Part shown: in pieces, positions 15,674 to 24,913 of the stretch
Position numbering within the stretch: position 1 is the first letter of the stretch
Layout of the letters: every line of letters begins with the position of its first letter
Assembly: GCA_041392475.1 (NCBI GenBank)
Contig: JAWKLZ010000001.1
Coordinates: 2,976,001-3,040,000 of the forward strand
Direction: 5' to 3'
DNA: 64,000 bases
Origin: Chitinophagales bacterium
GTDB lineage: Bacteria; Bacteroidota; Bacteroidia; Chitinophagales; UBA2359
The notes under the pieces: model-generated
Databases searched by the model: none
Told to the model about the DNA's origin: nothing
The model's input: only the letters and a program-made list of their open reading frames with translations
Program-made: the position numbers and the translations under genes

Positions 15674-18574
15674 TCATTTCTCCTCAAAAGCATGGGACAA
15701 CCGCAAGGCTACGAAACGCCCTATGGTAGGTGCACCTACTACTTCTTGATGGCTGTTGTCCAACAAGTTTTGAATACTCAAAGACAAACGGGTAACACGA
15801 CTGGGTGCGAAAGCATAGCCCAAATGTATATCAACCGCACCAAAAGAAGGCACTTCACCAATGTAAATCCCTGAATTGACTGAAAAGGCATTTTGCCATC
15901 GGTATTTCATTGCTACATCTAATCCAAAATTTGACGCATATTGTAGGCCAAAATTTGCCTTGTGTTGAGGTGCATTCAAAGCCAAAGGAATTCCTCTGTC
16001 TGCGTCAAATTCTCCTTTGCTCACATACGCATAGTTGCCTTCCGCTGTCCATTGGTCATTGAGTTTATACAAAAAACCCAGTTCTGTTCCCCACAACTGC
16101 ACATCGCCAAAGTTGGTATATGAAAACAACATGGAAGGTGTGTTTTCAAAAATTGGGCTAATGGTGCCAAACGGAATACTGGCTGCTGAACTGGTCAAAA
16201 GTGTTACCAATTCGTCAATACCACTCCCATCCTGATTGCCTACAATGGGAAATGTGCTTCCATCGGTTTGGTCCAACAATTGAGTCAAAAGTGTTGCAAC
16301 GGACACATATTGAGGAGATTGCAACTTTTGAAATATTTGAGAACCTAAATATTCGCTCAAGGAATTGGGTTCTAAGAACACATTAGGAGTCAATAACTCC
16401 AATGGGCTAATGATGTCGGTGATGTGCGTCAAATACACATTGCCAAAAACGCTCAGTTTATCGGAAACAATGCCTTTGTATCCTACTTCAAACGTTTGGT
16501 AAACTGAATTTTTCAACGATTGTATGTCTGTTATTTGGCTAGTTTCTACTGGCTGAAATGGAAAATTTTCTTCAAAAGTAAGTGTTTGTATTTGGTGGTC
16601 AATGTTTGCAACTTGACTTGGAATGATTTGATTTCGCAAAAGAGCAATCAAAGAGGGGTCTAAACCTCCCTGTTGAAATCCTTGTAACAACCCTTCTAAG
16701 GCAATGCCGTATATGACATTGGAAATAGTTGGGTCATTCAAATCGAAATAGGTGGCCACATCCTGCCCCAAAATGCTCGCAAAAGGGGTTCTAAATTGCG
16801 GCAAGCCATTGTTGCCATAAGAAAAATTCAATCCCCTGTTACCCAATGCTTTTAGAGGAGTTCCAGAAGGCAATCCGAGTGAACTGGTAAAATTGTAAAC
16901 ATCATCAAACTCGGTGATGTCCAAAGAGAGGGTAAGTGGAGAAGGAGAATCAAATGCCTTGTTGTAGGTGGCTCTAAATGTGTGATTTTCAATCGGTTTG
17001 AAAAGCAAAGCAGCACGAGGCGATAAAAACCAATTGTCAATGAAGTTGTGTTTGTCTGTTCGAAGTGTTCCAATGAATTTCAACTGCTGACTCAATTGAA
17101 GGTCGGCTTGTAGAAAACCTCCAAACTCATTGATGGCATCGCTGTCTTCGTTTTGACCATGAATGGTATAGTCGGTATTGGAGCGTGTCAACAAGGCATC
17201 CATACCATAGAGCAATTGTAGGTTTTGTGAAAGGGTGCTACTGTGTTGAAGTTGCAGCGCATATTGGGTAGATTGACTGGAAATGATACTCCCATTTCTG
17301 AAAAGGTAGGTATCACCTGCATTGCTGGTATTGAGATATATTTGGGCAAATAAATCTTTCCAGTTTAGTTTTGCTTGAGCATAACCAGCAGTCCAGTCCT
17401 TTACTTGAGTTGCTCCTACGGTAGTCATTTCGACACCCGAAAAACGGCTCAATCCACCTGCTAAGGTAAGTTGGGCATCTCTATTGAATCGAAAATCTAA
17501 ACGCCCGTCCAAAAACATATTTTCTTCTTCATTGTTTCGAGTATTGTCAATTACCTCACCTTCAATCTGTTTTCCGTTAAGATTGTAGCGGTTTTTGGTT
17601 ATTGTCTTGGGTTCCGTGGGGTCATAATACAACCATCCATTGCCGCCAAAATACTGCCCCGAAATCTTGTAGCCAATTTCTAAAGAGCTAGATGGGTTCA
17701 TTTCAATCTTGCCCGAATGTCGAAATCCAGCAATAGAAACAACCCTGCTTTCATTGTCAATTAATTGATTCTGAGGACTTACTTCTTGTATAGGATTCGC
17801 TGTTTGGGATCGAGTGCCCAAACCTACACTGACCATTGTGCTGCTTTTTGACTTGTTATCCAATGGCGAACTTGTAATAAAGTGAATCACTCCATTTGAA
17901 CTATTGGGGCCATATAGTGCGGAAGCAGGTCCTTTGAGCACTTCAATGTGATCTAAGTCAAACAAATTGAAGGTAAGTAATTGGTTGGCATTCAAATAAA
18001 GAGAGGGTATTCGAGCTATTCTATTATCAACCATCGTGAGGGTTGTTCCAGAAAAAACATTGTTGAAACCTCGTACCACCACATTAGAAGTAGTGAGATT
18101 GGTACGCATGACATCAACACCTGAAATGCCTGTAAGGTAATCAGTTGGACTGGCAGCGACAATATCTTTGAGTACATTTGATTTGACAACACTAATATCA
18201 GCAGGTACATCTAAAGTTCGCTCCAAACTTCTACCAGATGTGATACTCAACAAATCCATTGGATTTTCGGTAGAAGTTAATTGAACATCAATTTCACCAA
18301 ATACACCTATGGTTACTTCATGGTTTTCATATCCATCTCGTTTAAATTCAAGTGTTCGGTGTTCAGGAGGCATCGCAATTTTATACTGCCCTTTTGCATC
18401 ACTCATCGTATTGATGGACGGCCAAGTTTTGATAAACACTTGTACTCGAGGTAGAGGTTCATTGGTTTCATTATCTGTAATTGTACCTCGAATGTAGGTA
18501 TTTTGAGCAAAAACAGTGGATGAATATACTACAAAAAACGCCCATAGAAGGGAATAGTATAAAGTCTTTTTCAT
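15674..18574 (-). CDS. TonB-dependent outer-membrane receptor
   Basis: A 966-residue outer-membrane receptor. Residues 1-24 are a signal peptide (cleavage after VFAQ). A carboxypeptidase-regulatory-like domain (about 27-110, YIRGTITDNETNEPLPRVQV...) is followed by the plug domain (about 120-235, with the IEVLKGPASALYGPNSSNGVIHFIT signature) and a 22-strand-type barrel to the C-terminus, which ends in LRLSHAFEEK. It imports a bulky ligand using the TonB/ExbBD energy system. No SusD partner, siderophore or vitamin gene adjoins it, so the ligand is unknown; the architecture fits metal-chelate or peptide receptors better than SusCD glycan systems. It is flanked by the terminator at 15625 and, upstream, by about 200 bp of AT-rich DNA with no clear signal. 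Confidence 0.92.
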   Translation of the reverse strand: MKKTLYYSLLWAFFVVYSSTVFAQNTYIRGTITDNETNEPLPRVQVFIKTWPSINTMSDAKGQYKIAMPPEHRTLEFKRDGYENHEVTIGVFGEIDVQLTSTENPMDLLSITSGRSLERTLDVPADISVVKSNVLKDIVAASPTDYLTGISGVDVMRTNLTTSNVVVRGFNNVFSGTTLTMVDNRIARIPSLYLNANQLLTFNLFDLDHIEVLKGPASALYGPNSSNGVIHFITSSPLDNKSKSSTMVSVGLGTRSQTANPIQEVSPQNQLIDNESRVVSIAGFRHSGKIEMNPSSSLEIGYKISGQYFGGNGWLYYDPTEPKTITKNRYNLNGKQIEGEVIDNTRNNEEENMFLDGRLDFRFNRDAQLTLAGGLSRFSGVEMTTVGATQVKDWTAGYAQAKLNWKDLFAQIYLNTSNAGDTYLFRNGSIISSQSTQYALQLQHSSTLSQNLQLLYGMDALLTRSNTDYTIHGQNEDSDAINEFGGFLQADLQLSQQLKFIGTLRTDKHNFIDNWFLSPRAALLFKPIENHTFRATYNKAFDSPSPLTLSLDITEFDDVYNFTSSLGLPSGTPLKALGNRGLNFSYGNNGLPQFRTPFASILGQDVATYFDLNDPTISNVIYGIALEGLLQGFQQGGLDPSLIALLRNQIIPSQVANIDHQIQTLTFEENFPFQPVETSQITDIQSLKNSVYQTFEVGYKGIVSDKLSVFGNVYLTHITDIISPLELLTPNVFLEPNSLSEYLGSQIFQKLQSPQYVSVATLLTQLLDQTDGSTFPIVGNQDGSGIDELVTLLTSSAASIPFGTISPIFENTPSMLFSYTNFGDVQLWGTELGFLYKLNDQWTAEGNYAYVSKGEFDADRGIPLALNAPQHKANFGLQYASNFGLDVAMKYRWQNAFSVNSGIYIGEVPSFGAVDIHLGYAFAPSRVTRLSLSIQNLLDNSHQEVVGAPTIGRFVALRLSHAFEEK

Positions 18575-18770
18575 GTCTAAGGTTTCTAATCTGGGAAAAT
18601 AACAATAGGGTGGAGAGTGTTTTCTTACAATCTTCTAAGTATATACGAACCTAAACAGGGTATCGGTTTTACTACTACTTAAAATCTTGACTATCATTTT
18701 TTTGTATAAATTACTTTAATCTCATTTCATCTACACACAATTCAAATGAAGTGTATTCATTACACTTAAT

Positions 18771-18929
18771 CTTTTTTAAGCAAATCAGGAGCAATATCAA
18801 AAAGTTGTTGTTTGTATTTGCTGTATCCAAAAGTGGTGTGTTCCAAGCGTTCTTGAAGCAAGTTCATCAAAAACTTGATTTCCCATTCAGGCATTAGGAT
18901 GTTGATTTTTTCTCTATTAAGGAGGTGAA
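18771..18929 (-). pseudogene. 3' fragment of the neighbouring two-helix membrane protein gene
   Basis: This 159-bp segment matches 19989-20147 at a constant offset of 1,218 bp, with a single substitution by eye. It encodes the C-terminal part of the protein made from 19984-20517 but lacks that gene's stop codon and all of its 5' half. At 18929/18930 it is joined to a nitroreductase fragment of the opposite orientation. Confidence 0.92.
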
Positions 18930-19252
18930 CAACCTGTTCGGGTTATAGATGCTGCCATCATAGAAAACCTTCTCGAAAATGCGAATTGGGCACCAACACA
19001 TAGTATGAATGAACCGTGGCGTTTCAAAATTTTTGCAGGAGAAGCCCGCCAAAAACTGGGTGAATTTCAATCCAATTGGTACAAGGAGAACATAATTGGT
19101 GACAACTTCAATCCCGCCAAACACCAACAATTGCTCACCCGTCCATCCCAAGCATCTCACATCATCGCTCCAAAGAAGGAGCGTATGAAAAAGTAAGCAA
19201 GGCAATCCTTTTGAAGCGAACCGATTACCAAAGTAAGGTTGAATGGATTTAA
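18930..19252 (+). pseudogene. Truncated, frameshifted nitroreductase copy
   Basis: This segment is homologous to 15073-15606 of the intact nitroreductase gene. It lacks the first 28 codons and has an internal deletion equal to 15310-15523 (214 bp, not a multiple of three), so the frame is lost; the readable part ends at ASHIIAPKKERMKK. The first 89 bp carry 12 substitutions, nine of them synonymous, whereas the next 148 bp carry only two. It begins exactly where the fragment at 18771-18929 ends. Confidence 0.92.
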
Positions 19253-19282
19253 ACACAAAATCGGAGCAATAAAATATCCGTT

Positions 19283-19290
19283 TACCTTTG
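19283..19290 (+). promoter_or_regulatory. Possible -7 promoter box for the YiiX-like gene
   Basis: TACCTTTG matches the Bacteroidota -7 consensus TAnnTTTG and lies 26 bp before the ATG at 19316. No good -33 TTG was found at the right distance, so this is tentative. Confidence 0.35.
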
Positions 19291-19315
19291 GGCGTTCTTT
19301 AGAAAACTTTGATCA

Positions 19316-19957
19316 ATGAGTTGTAAAACAATGATGTTGTTTCTGTTGCCAATTTTCTTGCTGCAATGTGATTTTGCAGACAAAGGAGTGGACTACCAAA
19401 CAGCCCTTCAAAATGGGGCTTTCCAAAACGGTGACATCATTTTTCAAACATCAACTTCTTCGCAAAGCAAGGCAATTCAATTGGCAACACATTCCAGATA
19501 CAGTCATATAGGTATCATTTACCAAGAAAATGACAAGTATTGGGTCTTTGAAGCCATACAACCTGTCAAACTTACGCCTTTGAAAAAATGGATCAAGCGG
19601 GGTGAAAACGGGCAATATGTGGTCAAACGTTTGAAAAATGCGGAGGAGGTACTTACATCAAAAACATTGCAGCAGATGCAAAAAATCGGTGAGCGTTTTC
19701 TCGGTAAAGACTACGATTTGTATTTTGAATGGTCAGATAAACGCATCTATTGTTCCGAATTGGTCTGGAAAATTTACAAAGAAGCATTAGGCATTGAGTT
19801 GGGACATTTAGCAACTTTGGAAAGTTTTGACCTCAGTTCTCCGATTGTACAAACCAAAATGAGAGAACGGTATGGAAACTACATACCGATGGAGGAATTG
19901 GTGATTTCGCCAGATGCCATTTTTCAATCGCCGCTATTGATAACTGTTGAAAATTGA
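19316..19957 (+). CDS. YiiX-like permuted NlpC/P60 (papain-like) lipoprotein
   Basis: A 213-residue protein with a lipoprotein signal (LPIFLLQC, acylated Cys18). It belongs to the YiiX/YebB (DUF830-type) branch of permuted NlpC/P60 cysteine hydrolases, in which the catalytic His comes before the Cys: His64 in SRYSHIGI and Cys146 in RIYCSELVWK, with the acidic FEA motif near 78-80. The NGDIIFQT strand (39-45) is typical. Members cleave amide or ester bonds, for example in peptidoglycan peptides or lipids; the substrate here is unknown. It probably sits in the inner leaflet of the outer membrane or on the cell surface. It faces the two-helix membrane protein gene, the two stops being 27 bp apart. 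Confidence 0.82.
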   Translation: MSCKTMMLFLLPIFLLQCDFADKGVDYQTALQNGAFQNGDIIFQTSTSSQSKAIQLATHSRYSHIGIIYQENDKYWVFEAIQPVKLTPLKKWIKRGENGQYVVKRLKNAEEVLTSKTLQQMQKIGERFLGKDYDLYFEWSDKRIYCSELVWKIYKEALGIELGHLATLESFDLSSPIVQTKMRERYGNYIPMEELVISPDAIFQSPLLITVEN

Positions 19958-19983
19958 AGCAAAAGCTTTTTGTTTAGTTTTCT

Positions 19984-20517
19984 TCAACCTTTTTTAAGCA
20001 AATCAGGAGCAATATCGAAAAGTTGTTGTTTGTATTTGCTGTATCCAAAAGTGGTGTGTTCCAAGCGTTCTTGAAGCAAGTTCATCAAAAACTTGATTTC
20101 CCATTCAGGCATTAGGATGTTGATTTTTTCTCTATTAAGGAGGTGAATAAAGAAAGTGGAGTACTCAAATACTTTGATGCCGAAAGGTAGAGATTCTACT
20201 TTGTAGTAATAAATCCAAGCCACCATATCAGGGCGTTGAGACATTATTTTAAGCACATAGTTTTTTTGAGTATCGTATCGCAGCAAGGCACTCAGCAAAA
20301 AATATACACCTGTAAAACCGAAAAACATACATACCAAAGCTAAGGTAAAGGCAAATTTGGGGTGAAGGGTATCCAATACACTCAATATGATACTTATTGC
20401 CGTACAAATTAAAATAGCTCCTACCATTACCTTCAAATTTCGGTTTTTTCGCAGCGCATTTTCAATAATGAGGATGTCTATATTCGGCTGATTCAGATCA
20501 TATTTCACTTTCTGCAT
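19984..20517 (-). CDS. Two-helix membrane protein of unknown function
   Basis: A 177-residue protein that I do not recognise. The N-terminal 28 residues are cytoplasmic-like, then two adjacent transmembrane helices span about 30-50 and 54-77. A soluble domain of about 100 residues follows (LLRYDTQKNYVLKIMSQRPDMVAWIYYYKVES...LPFGIKVFEY), ending KQQLFDIAPDLLKKG. The arrangement resembles small membrane-anchored domains of the PH/YcxB type, but I cannot show homology. Its 3' portion is duplicated at 18771-18929. Confidence 0.7.
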   Translation of the reverse strand: MQKVKYDLNQPNIDILIIENALRKNRNLKVMVGAILICTAISIILSVLDTLHPKFAFTLALVCMFFGFTGVYFLLSALLRYDTQKNYVLKIMSQRPDMVAWIYYYKVESLPFGIKVFEYSTFFIHLLNREKINILMPEWEIKFLMNLLQERLEHTTFGYSKYKQQLFDIAPDLLKKG

Positions 20518-20619
20518 GAGAACACAAAAGGATTTATTTTAGAAAATAAGGTTATTTGACAAGATTTGTGAAATGAGACGTCGGTAGTTCATCTTTCAAA
20601 AAGACTGTTTAGGCATTTT

Positions 20620-20739
20620 ATGGAAGATTATTTTTTACAAGACGAAACTACCGAAGTCTTTATCGACTCCACAGAAATTATCAAAGAACCGAGAATAGGA
20701 ACTATTGTTCTAATAGCTTACGGATTTACTGCCATTTAG
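20620..20739 (+). CDS. Possible 39-codon ORF
   Basis: The ATG at 20620 opens 39 codons beginning MEDYFLQDETTEVF and ending IGTIVLIAYGFTAI, with an acidic start and a hydrophobic end. It could be the N-terminal remnant of a membrane protein or chance. It lies in the 274-bp gap upstream of the two-helix protein gene, and I have no other support for it. Confidence 0.2.
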   Translation: MEDYFLQDETTEVFIDSTEIIKEPRIGTIVLIAYGFTAI

Positions 20740-20791
20740 TTAATCGCAAAATTAGTCAATTTGATTTACTGCACTTACATTTTTCGTAAAA

Positions 20792-22636
20792 CTAAAAACA
20801 ATATCCTCCTTTCTCGACCACAAAAGCTGCAATATTTCGGCGTAATTCTTTGGGATTCATATCATAATCAGGTAGCAACAAGCGCAACATTCGGTTCAAA
20901 TTTCCCTTTTCCAAGCCAGTCGTAAAACTTGCTACAGCCTCTTTTGCAGCCTTTTGAACATGTGCCAAAGCTTCGTAAAGGTACAATTGCATCATTTGTT
21001 CTTGGATAAGCAATTTGGTTTTGTCAGTACTGGTTTTTTGCTGCAATTTCTTGACCTTCAACAACACAGACTCACAAATATAAGCTTCTGCCAACATATC
21101 GGACAGGTTCAAAATGATTTCCTGTTCATCCACCATTTTCTTCCGCAATTTTTTACCCGCCGCACCCAAAACCAACAAAAAAGCATTTTTTATTCCTTTC
21201 ACAGTACGCTCTTCTACTGCAAAATCAGATTTGGATTTCATCGGAATTAATTGCTTCAACAAGTATTTAGGAATCTTTTTACCCGCCACCATTAGGTCTA
21301 TTTCCTTGGTTTGTAAGCTTCTTTTGGAAAGTTCTGCAATCGTCAGCAAACGGTTTACCTCATTCGTGCCTTCATAAATTTTGGTAATACGAGCATCCCT
21401 ATAAGCCATTTCGATACCCGTTTCCACAGCATAACCCATTCCACCGTGAATTTGCAGCACCTCATCCGTTGTATAACAAGCCAATACCGAGCCTTTCACC
21501 TTGATAATCGAACATTCAATGGCAAATTCTCTAACTGCTTGAATTTTAGCTTCAGAAGAAGGCATCCCTGCTGTTTCAAACTCTTGAGTTTTGAGATCAA
21601 TGTTGTGTGAGTTGCGATACATTGCCGCATCCATCGCAAAAGTTTGCATAGCGATGTCACCGATTTTGTATTGAATCGCTCCAAATTCGGTGATGGATTT
21701 ACCAAACTGTTTGCGGTTTATCGCATATTCTACAGCTTTGGTCAACGAAAATTTGCAGCCTCCAACACCTCCCGAACCTGCTTTCATACGCCCCGAGTTC
21801 AAAATATTCAATGCCATTTTGAAGCCTCCTTCTCTTTCTCCCAAGAGATTTTCGACAGGAATTTTGCAGTTATCGAAGTACAGTTGAACGGTTGAAGAAC
21901 CTTTGATGCCCATTTTCTTTTCTTCTGGGCCAATCGTCAAACCTTCAAAATTTCGTTCTACAATAAAGGCAGACAAAGTTTTATCTTGGTCAATTTTGGC
22001 AAAAACAATAAATACATCTGCAATGCCTCCGTTGGTAATCCATACTTTCTGCCCATTCAAAAGATACGTTTTCTTGTCTTCCGAAAGCACCGCCTTACTT
22101 TTTCCCGAATTGGCATCTGACCCTGCTTCAGGTTCGGTTAAAGCATAAGCTGCTACCCACTCACCCGTTGCTATCTTGGGCAAATATTTGTTCTTTTGGG
22201 TTTCATTGCCGTAGTACACAATGGGTAAGGAACCGATAGAAGTCTGTGCGCCAATGGTAGTAGCAAATGAAAAACCTGCCGATATTCTTTCGGAGAAAAT
22301 GGTATTGGAGGTAAAATCCAAACCCATTCCGCCGTATTCTTCGGGAATACTGATACCACACAAACCCAATTCTCCCGCTTTTCTGAGTACTTCCAAAATT
22401 TCGCTTCTGTCTTCCTCACGACTGATTTCCAACTCTCTACCTCGTTTAAAAAAAGGTTCTTGTACTTCTTTGATACAAAAATCAGTAACCATTTCTGCAA
22501 TCATTCGCTGCTCTTCACTCCATTCTTCTGCAATGAATATATCTTCTGGACTCGTTTCTTCTATGAGAAAATGCCCACCTTTGAGTTTTGAAGTAGAAGA
22601 TAGGAATGTTTTTGAAGAATTTGTCTTTGATATCAT
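20792..22636 (-). CDS. Acyl-CoA dehydrogenase, long form
   Basis: A 614-residue FAD enzyme that introduces the 2,3-double bond into acyl-CoA in beta-oxidation. The N-terminal helical domain (about 35-150), the beta domain with YALTEPEAGSDA and WITNGG (about 165-205), and the C-terminal helical domain with QIHGGMGY and the YEGTNEVNRLL motif near 417-427 are all present. In this group the catalytic Glu is usually in the last motif. The 190 extra C-terminal residues are typical of very-long-chain (VLCAD/ACAD9-like) enzymes that associate with membranes. No electron-transfer flavoprotein gene is adjacent. Together with hbd and the CoA-transferase it points to fatty-acid use. Confidence 0.92.
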   Translation of the reverse strand: MISKTNSSKTFLSSTSKLKGGHFLIEETSPEDIFIAEEWSEEQRMIAEMVTDFCIKEVQEPFFKRGRELEISREEDRSEILEVLRKAGELGLCGISIPEEYGGMGLDFTSNTIFSERISAGFSFATTIGAQTSIGSLPIVYYGNETQKNKYLPKIATGEWVAAYALTEPEAGSDANSGKSKAVLSEDKKTYLLNGQKVWITNGGIADVFIVFAKIDQDKTLSAFIVERNFEGLTIGPEEKKMGIKGSSTVQLYFDNCKIPVENLLGEREGGFKMALNILNSGRMKAGSGGVGGCKFSLTKAVEYAINRKQFGKSITEFGAIQYKIGDIAMQTFAMDAAMYRNSHNIDLKTQEFETAGMPSSEAKIQAVREFAIECSIIKVKGSVLACYTTDEVLQIHGGMGYAVETGIEMAYRDARITKIYEGTNEVNRLLTIAELSKRSLQTKEIDLMVAGKKIPKYLLKQLIPMKSKSDFAVEERTVKGIKNAFLLVLGAAGKKLRKKMVDEQEIILNLSDMLAEAYICESVLLKVKKLQQKTSTDKTKLLIQEQMMQLYLYEALAHVQKAAKEAVASFTTGLEKGNLNRMLRLLLPDYDMNPKELRRNIAAFVVEKGGYCF

Positions 22637-22700
22637 GGTTTTATATAATAAAAATTATTTGTCAAATTTATTTTTGTAAAGATAGCTTATTATTTTAGCT

Positions 22701-24872
22701 TCAATACCGCACCCACAGAACCCCAATTTTACTCACATTGTCCTTCAACAAGTTAAAATCCATTACCGTCACGCTGCCGTCCAAATTCAAATCCCCTTGA
22801 AGGTATTGATTGATGAAACTGATTTGGCTCACATAAAGATTGTAATCTGCTACCGTGATTACACCATTTCCGTCCACATCACCCGCCGACATGCCGTACT
22901 CTCCATTACCCAAATCCGCCAACTGATTGCTGCCTCCCATCGCCATTGAAGGAGAGGTAAAATTGTGTGGATTTGCAGCATTGAGATTCAAAATAGTAGC
23001 ACTCATGATATCCAGATGATTGCGGTGTCGGAGAACCACAAAATAAGACGTACTTCCATTCACATTGAAGAAAGGCACACCTTCGCTACCCGAAACATCC
23101 ATCAAATTGCCGTTTGTATCCACAAAAGCCATCTGTTTTTCAACGCTGTTGTAGTCGCTGTCCAACAGTTCGACCATCATCCAATCCACCGCATTTGCAG
23201 GAAAAGAAGTCAGGATATTCCCATTGACTTCATTCCATGGAGCAGCATTGTAAGGAGAAATGGAGGAGAGTAAGTTGTTGTTTTGTAAGCTATTGCTCAT
23301 ATTGTTAGAGTTGGTTTGATACGCACCTTGTAGCCAAACTTTCGCTTGAAAGCGAACTGCAGCATTGACGCTGAGGATGTGCTTCAAATCGTTGTAACCC
23401 GTCAAAGATTCCCATGTATTGGTATTCGCAAATTGAAGGCTGTATTCTGGACGGGTGGCAATTTCGTTGTCATTGGAGGTATCAAAAACCTGCAAGAAAA
23501 GAGCATAGTTGCCCACAGGCATATTTGCAGGAAGCGTGACCGTGCCATTTAAAGTAGTCGTTGTAGCTGGAAGCCAAAATCTTGTATCTGTATTTGTGCC
23601 AGAAATGAGTGCTTTGTATTCGCTATCATCTGCCGTATTCCTAAGGACTATCTGCAAAAAGCGTTCATTGACAGGAGCTGCAAAACCTACATTTTCAACA
23701 CCTAAAGTAAAACTGAAAGTTTCTCCAGCAGATGCAGTAAGTGGATATGTTCCGCTTTTCATCACCAAACGATAACCCAATCTTCGCTTGATTTCGTCCA
23801 TACAATTGTCGGTTTGCCAATCATTGTTAACTTCATTGTTGTAGTCCGAATTGAGGAAAGTATAGTGGAGAGCAGCCATATCTGAAACGGCCTGTCCTGA
23901 ACAGTTGTTTTGCGGACTAAAGGCATCATCGCAAGTTTCGCCACCGACGCAAACAAATTGACTATCATCAGCAGCATAAGGCTTCAAAATAGCAGTTTGA
24001 TTGGACGGGAAAGTAGTGTCCGAACCATAATCCCAATACGTTCCATAATCATCTGAGGATGCCAAAAAGCAATCGTTGTGAAATCCAATTCGTGCAATAT
24101 CGCTTGCGTTGTGCGCTTGTTCAGAAGTCATTGCAGCAGAAGTGACTGAGGCCGCACCCCCATACACATATTTTTGTTTCATTTGTGGATAGCGTACTTG
24201 TACCATTCTGCTTTCGGGAACAGCATCCAAAAGCGCAGACAACACCTCTATTCGGTCTTGCCAGTTTTGGTTGGTCAATTTACCCGCCCCTTGCCCAGAA
24301 GCATCTCCAAAATAATCGGTGTAATACTGCTCACCCCAAATTCCAATAAATCCATTTTGTACCACCAAAATCACGTCTTCGTTTGCCTGTAAATAAGGGG
24401 CTAACTGTGAAATATGCGCCAAAACCCTAGCTTTGGGCGCATCTCCATAAGGCGGACAAGCGGTATCACCACAACTTTGGCTGGGGGTAATCGTATAGGA
24501 AAATCGCAAAACGAGCCGCACACCTGCTTGTCGGGCAATGTCGAAATCTGACTGCAAATGGTTCAAAAAAGTGGTGGATAGGTTGTCAGTATTCACAAAG
24601 GAATCCAAAATATAATGCCGCAAAATGACACTGATTCGGATGCTGTAATTACCCTGCCACGGAGTGAAAGCGGTTGTTCTTTTGCTCTGCAAATCGCTCA
24701 ATAACAAAGGCTGAAAATTGCTTGTGTGGCAGTCAATTGGATGGTAAAATCCTCTGTCTGGGTTCAAGATGTCGTCAAAGGATTCGTTGTAGGTGACGGT
24801 CTGATTTTGAGGAAATAGTAGAATGAAAGGAGACAGCAGTAAAAACGTCAGAAGATATTTTGGAAGATTCAT
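22701..24872 (-). CDS. Secreted DUF4874/DUF4832 protein with C-terminal dockerin-like domain
   Basis: A 723-residue exported protein; the ATG at 24872 gives a good signal peptide (residues 1-21, MNLPKYLLTFLLLSPFILLF). The N-terminal part starts with NPDRGFYHP, typical of DUF4874, and the region GFHNDCFLASSDDYGTYWDY belongs to DUF4832; together they form a glycoside-hydrolase-like barrel and beta-sandwich unit of unproven activity. A beta-rich segment follows (about 500-640). The last 65 residues hold two calcium-binding loops, GDVDGNGVITVADYN and GDLNLDGSVTVMDFN, as in type I dockerins. The protein has no T9SS type A motif after the dockerin. No cohesin or scaffoldin gene is visible, so the dockerin is more likely a stability or anchoring module than part of a cellulosome. 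Confidence 0.85.
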   Translation of the reverse strand: MNLPKYLLTFLLLSPFILLFPQNQTVTYNESFDDILNPDRGFYHPIDCHTSNFQPLLLSDLQSKRTTAFTPWQGNYSIRISVILRHYILDSFVNTDNLSTTFLNHLQSDFDIARQAGVRLVLRFSYTITPSQSCGDTACPPYGDAPKARVLAHISQLAPYLQANEDVILVVQNGFIGIWGEQYYTDYFGDASGQGAGKLTNQNWQDRIEVLSALLDAVPESRMVQVRYPQMKQKYVYGGAASVTSAAMTSEQAHNASDIARIGFHNDCFLASSDDYGTYWDYGSDTTFPSNQTAILKPYAADDSQFVCVGGETCDDAFSPQNNCSGQAVSDMAALHYTFLNSDYNNEVNNDWQTDNCMDEIKRRLGYRLVMKSGTYPLTASAGETFSFTLGVENVGFAAPVNERFLQIVLRNTADDSEYKALISGTNTDTRFWLPATTTTLNGTVTLPANMPVGNYALFLQVFDTSNDNEIATRPEYSLQFANTNTWESLTGYNDLKHILSVNAAVRFQAKVWLQGAYQTNSNNMSNSLQNNNLLSSISPYNAAPWNEVNGNILTSFPANAVDWMMVELLDSDYNSVEKQMAFVDTNGNLMDVSGSEGVPFFNVNGSTSYFVVLRHRNHLDIMSATILNLNAANPHNFTSPSMAMGGSNQLADLGNGEYGMSAGDVDGNGVITVADYNLYVSQISFINQYLQGDLNLDGSVTVMDFNLLKDNVSKIGVLWVRY

Positions 24873-24913
24873 GGCTAACGAAATTAATAAGTACACGGAT
24901 TGCAGCAATATTT

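Noticed and set aside
22701..24872. Cellulosome component because of the dockerin-like end
   Set aside because: There is no cohesin, scaffoldin or other dockerin protein in the window, and dockerin-like ends are common on free proteins in Bacteroidota.
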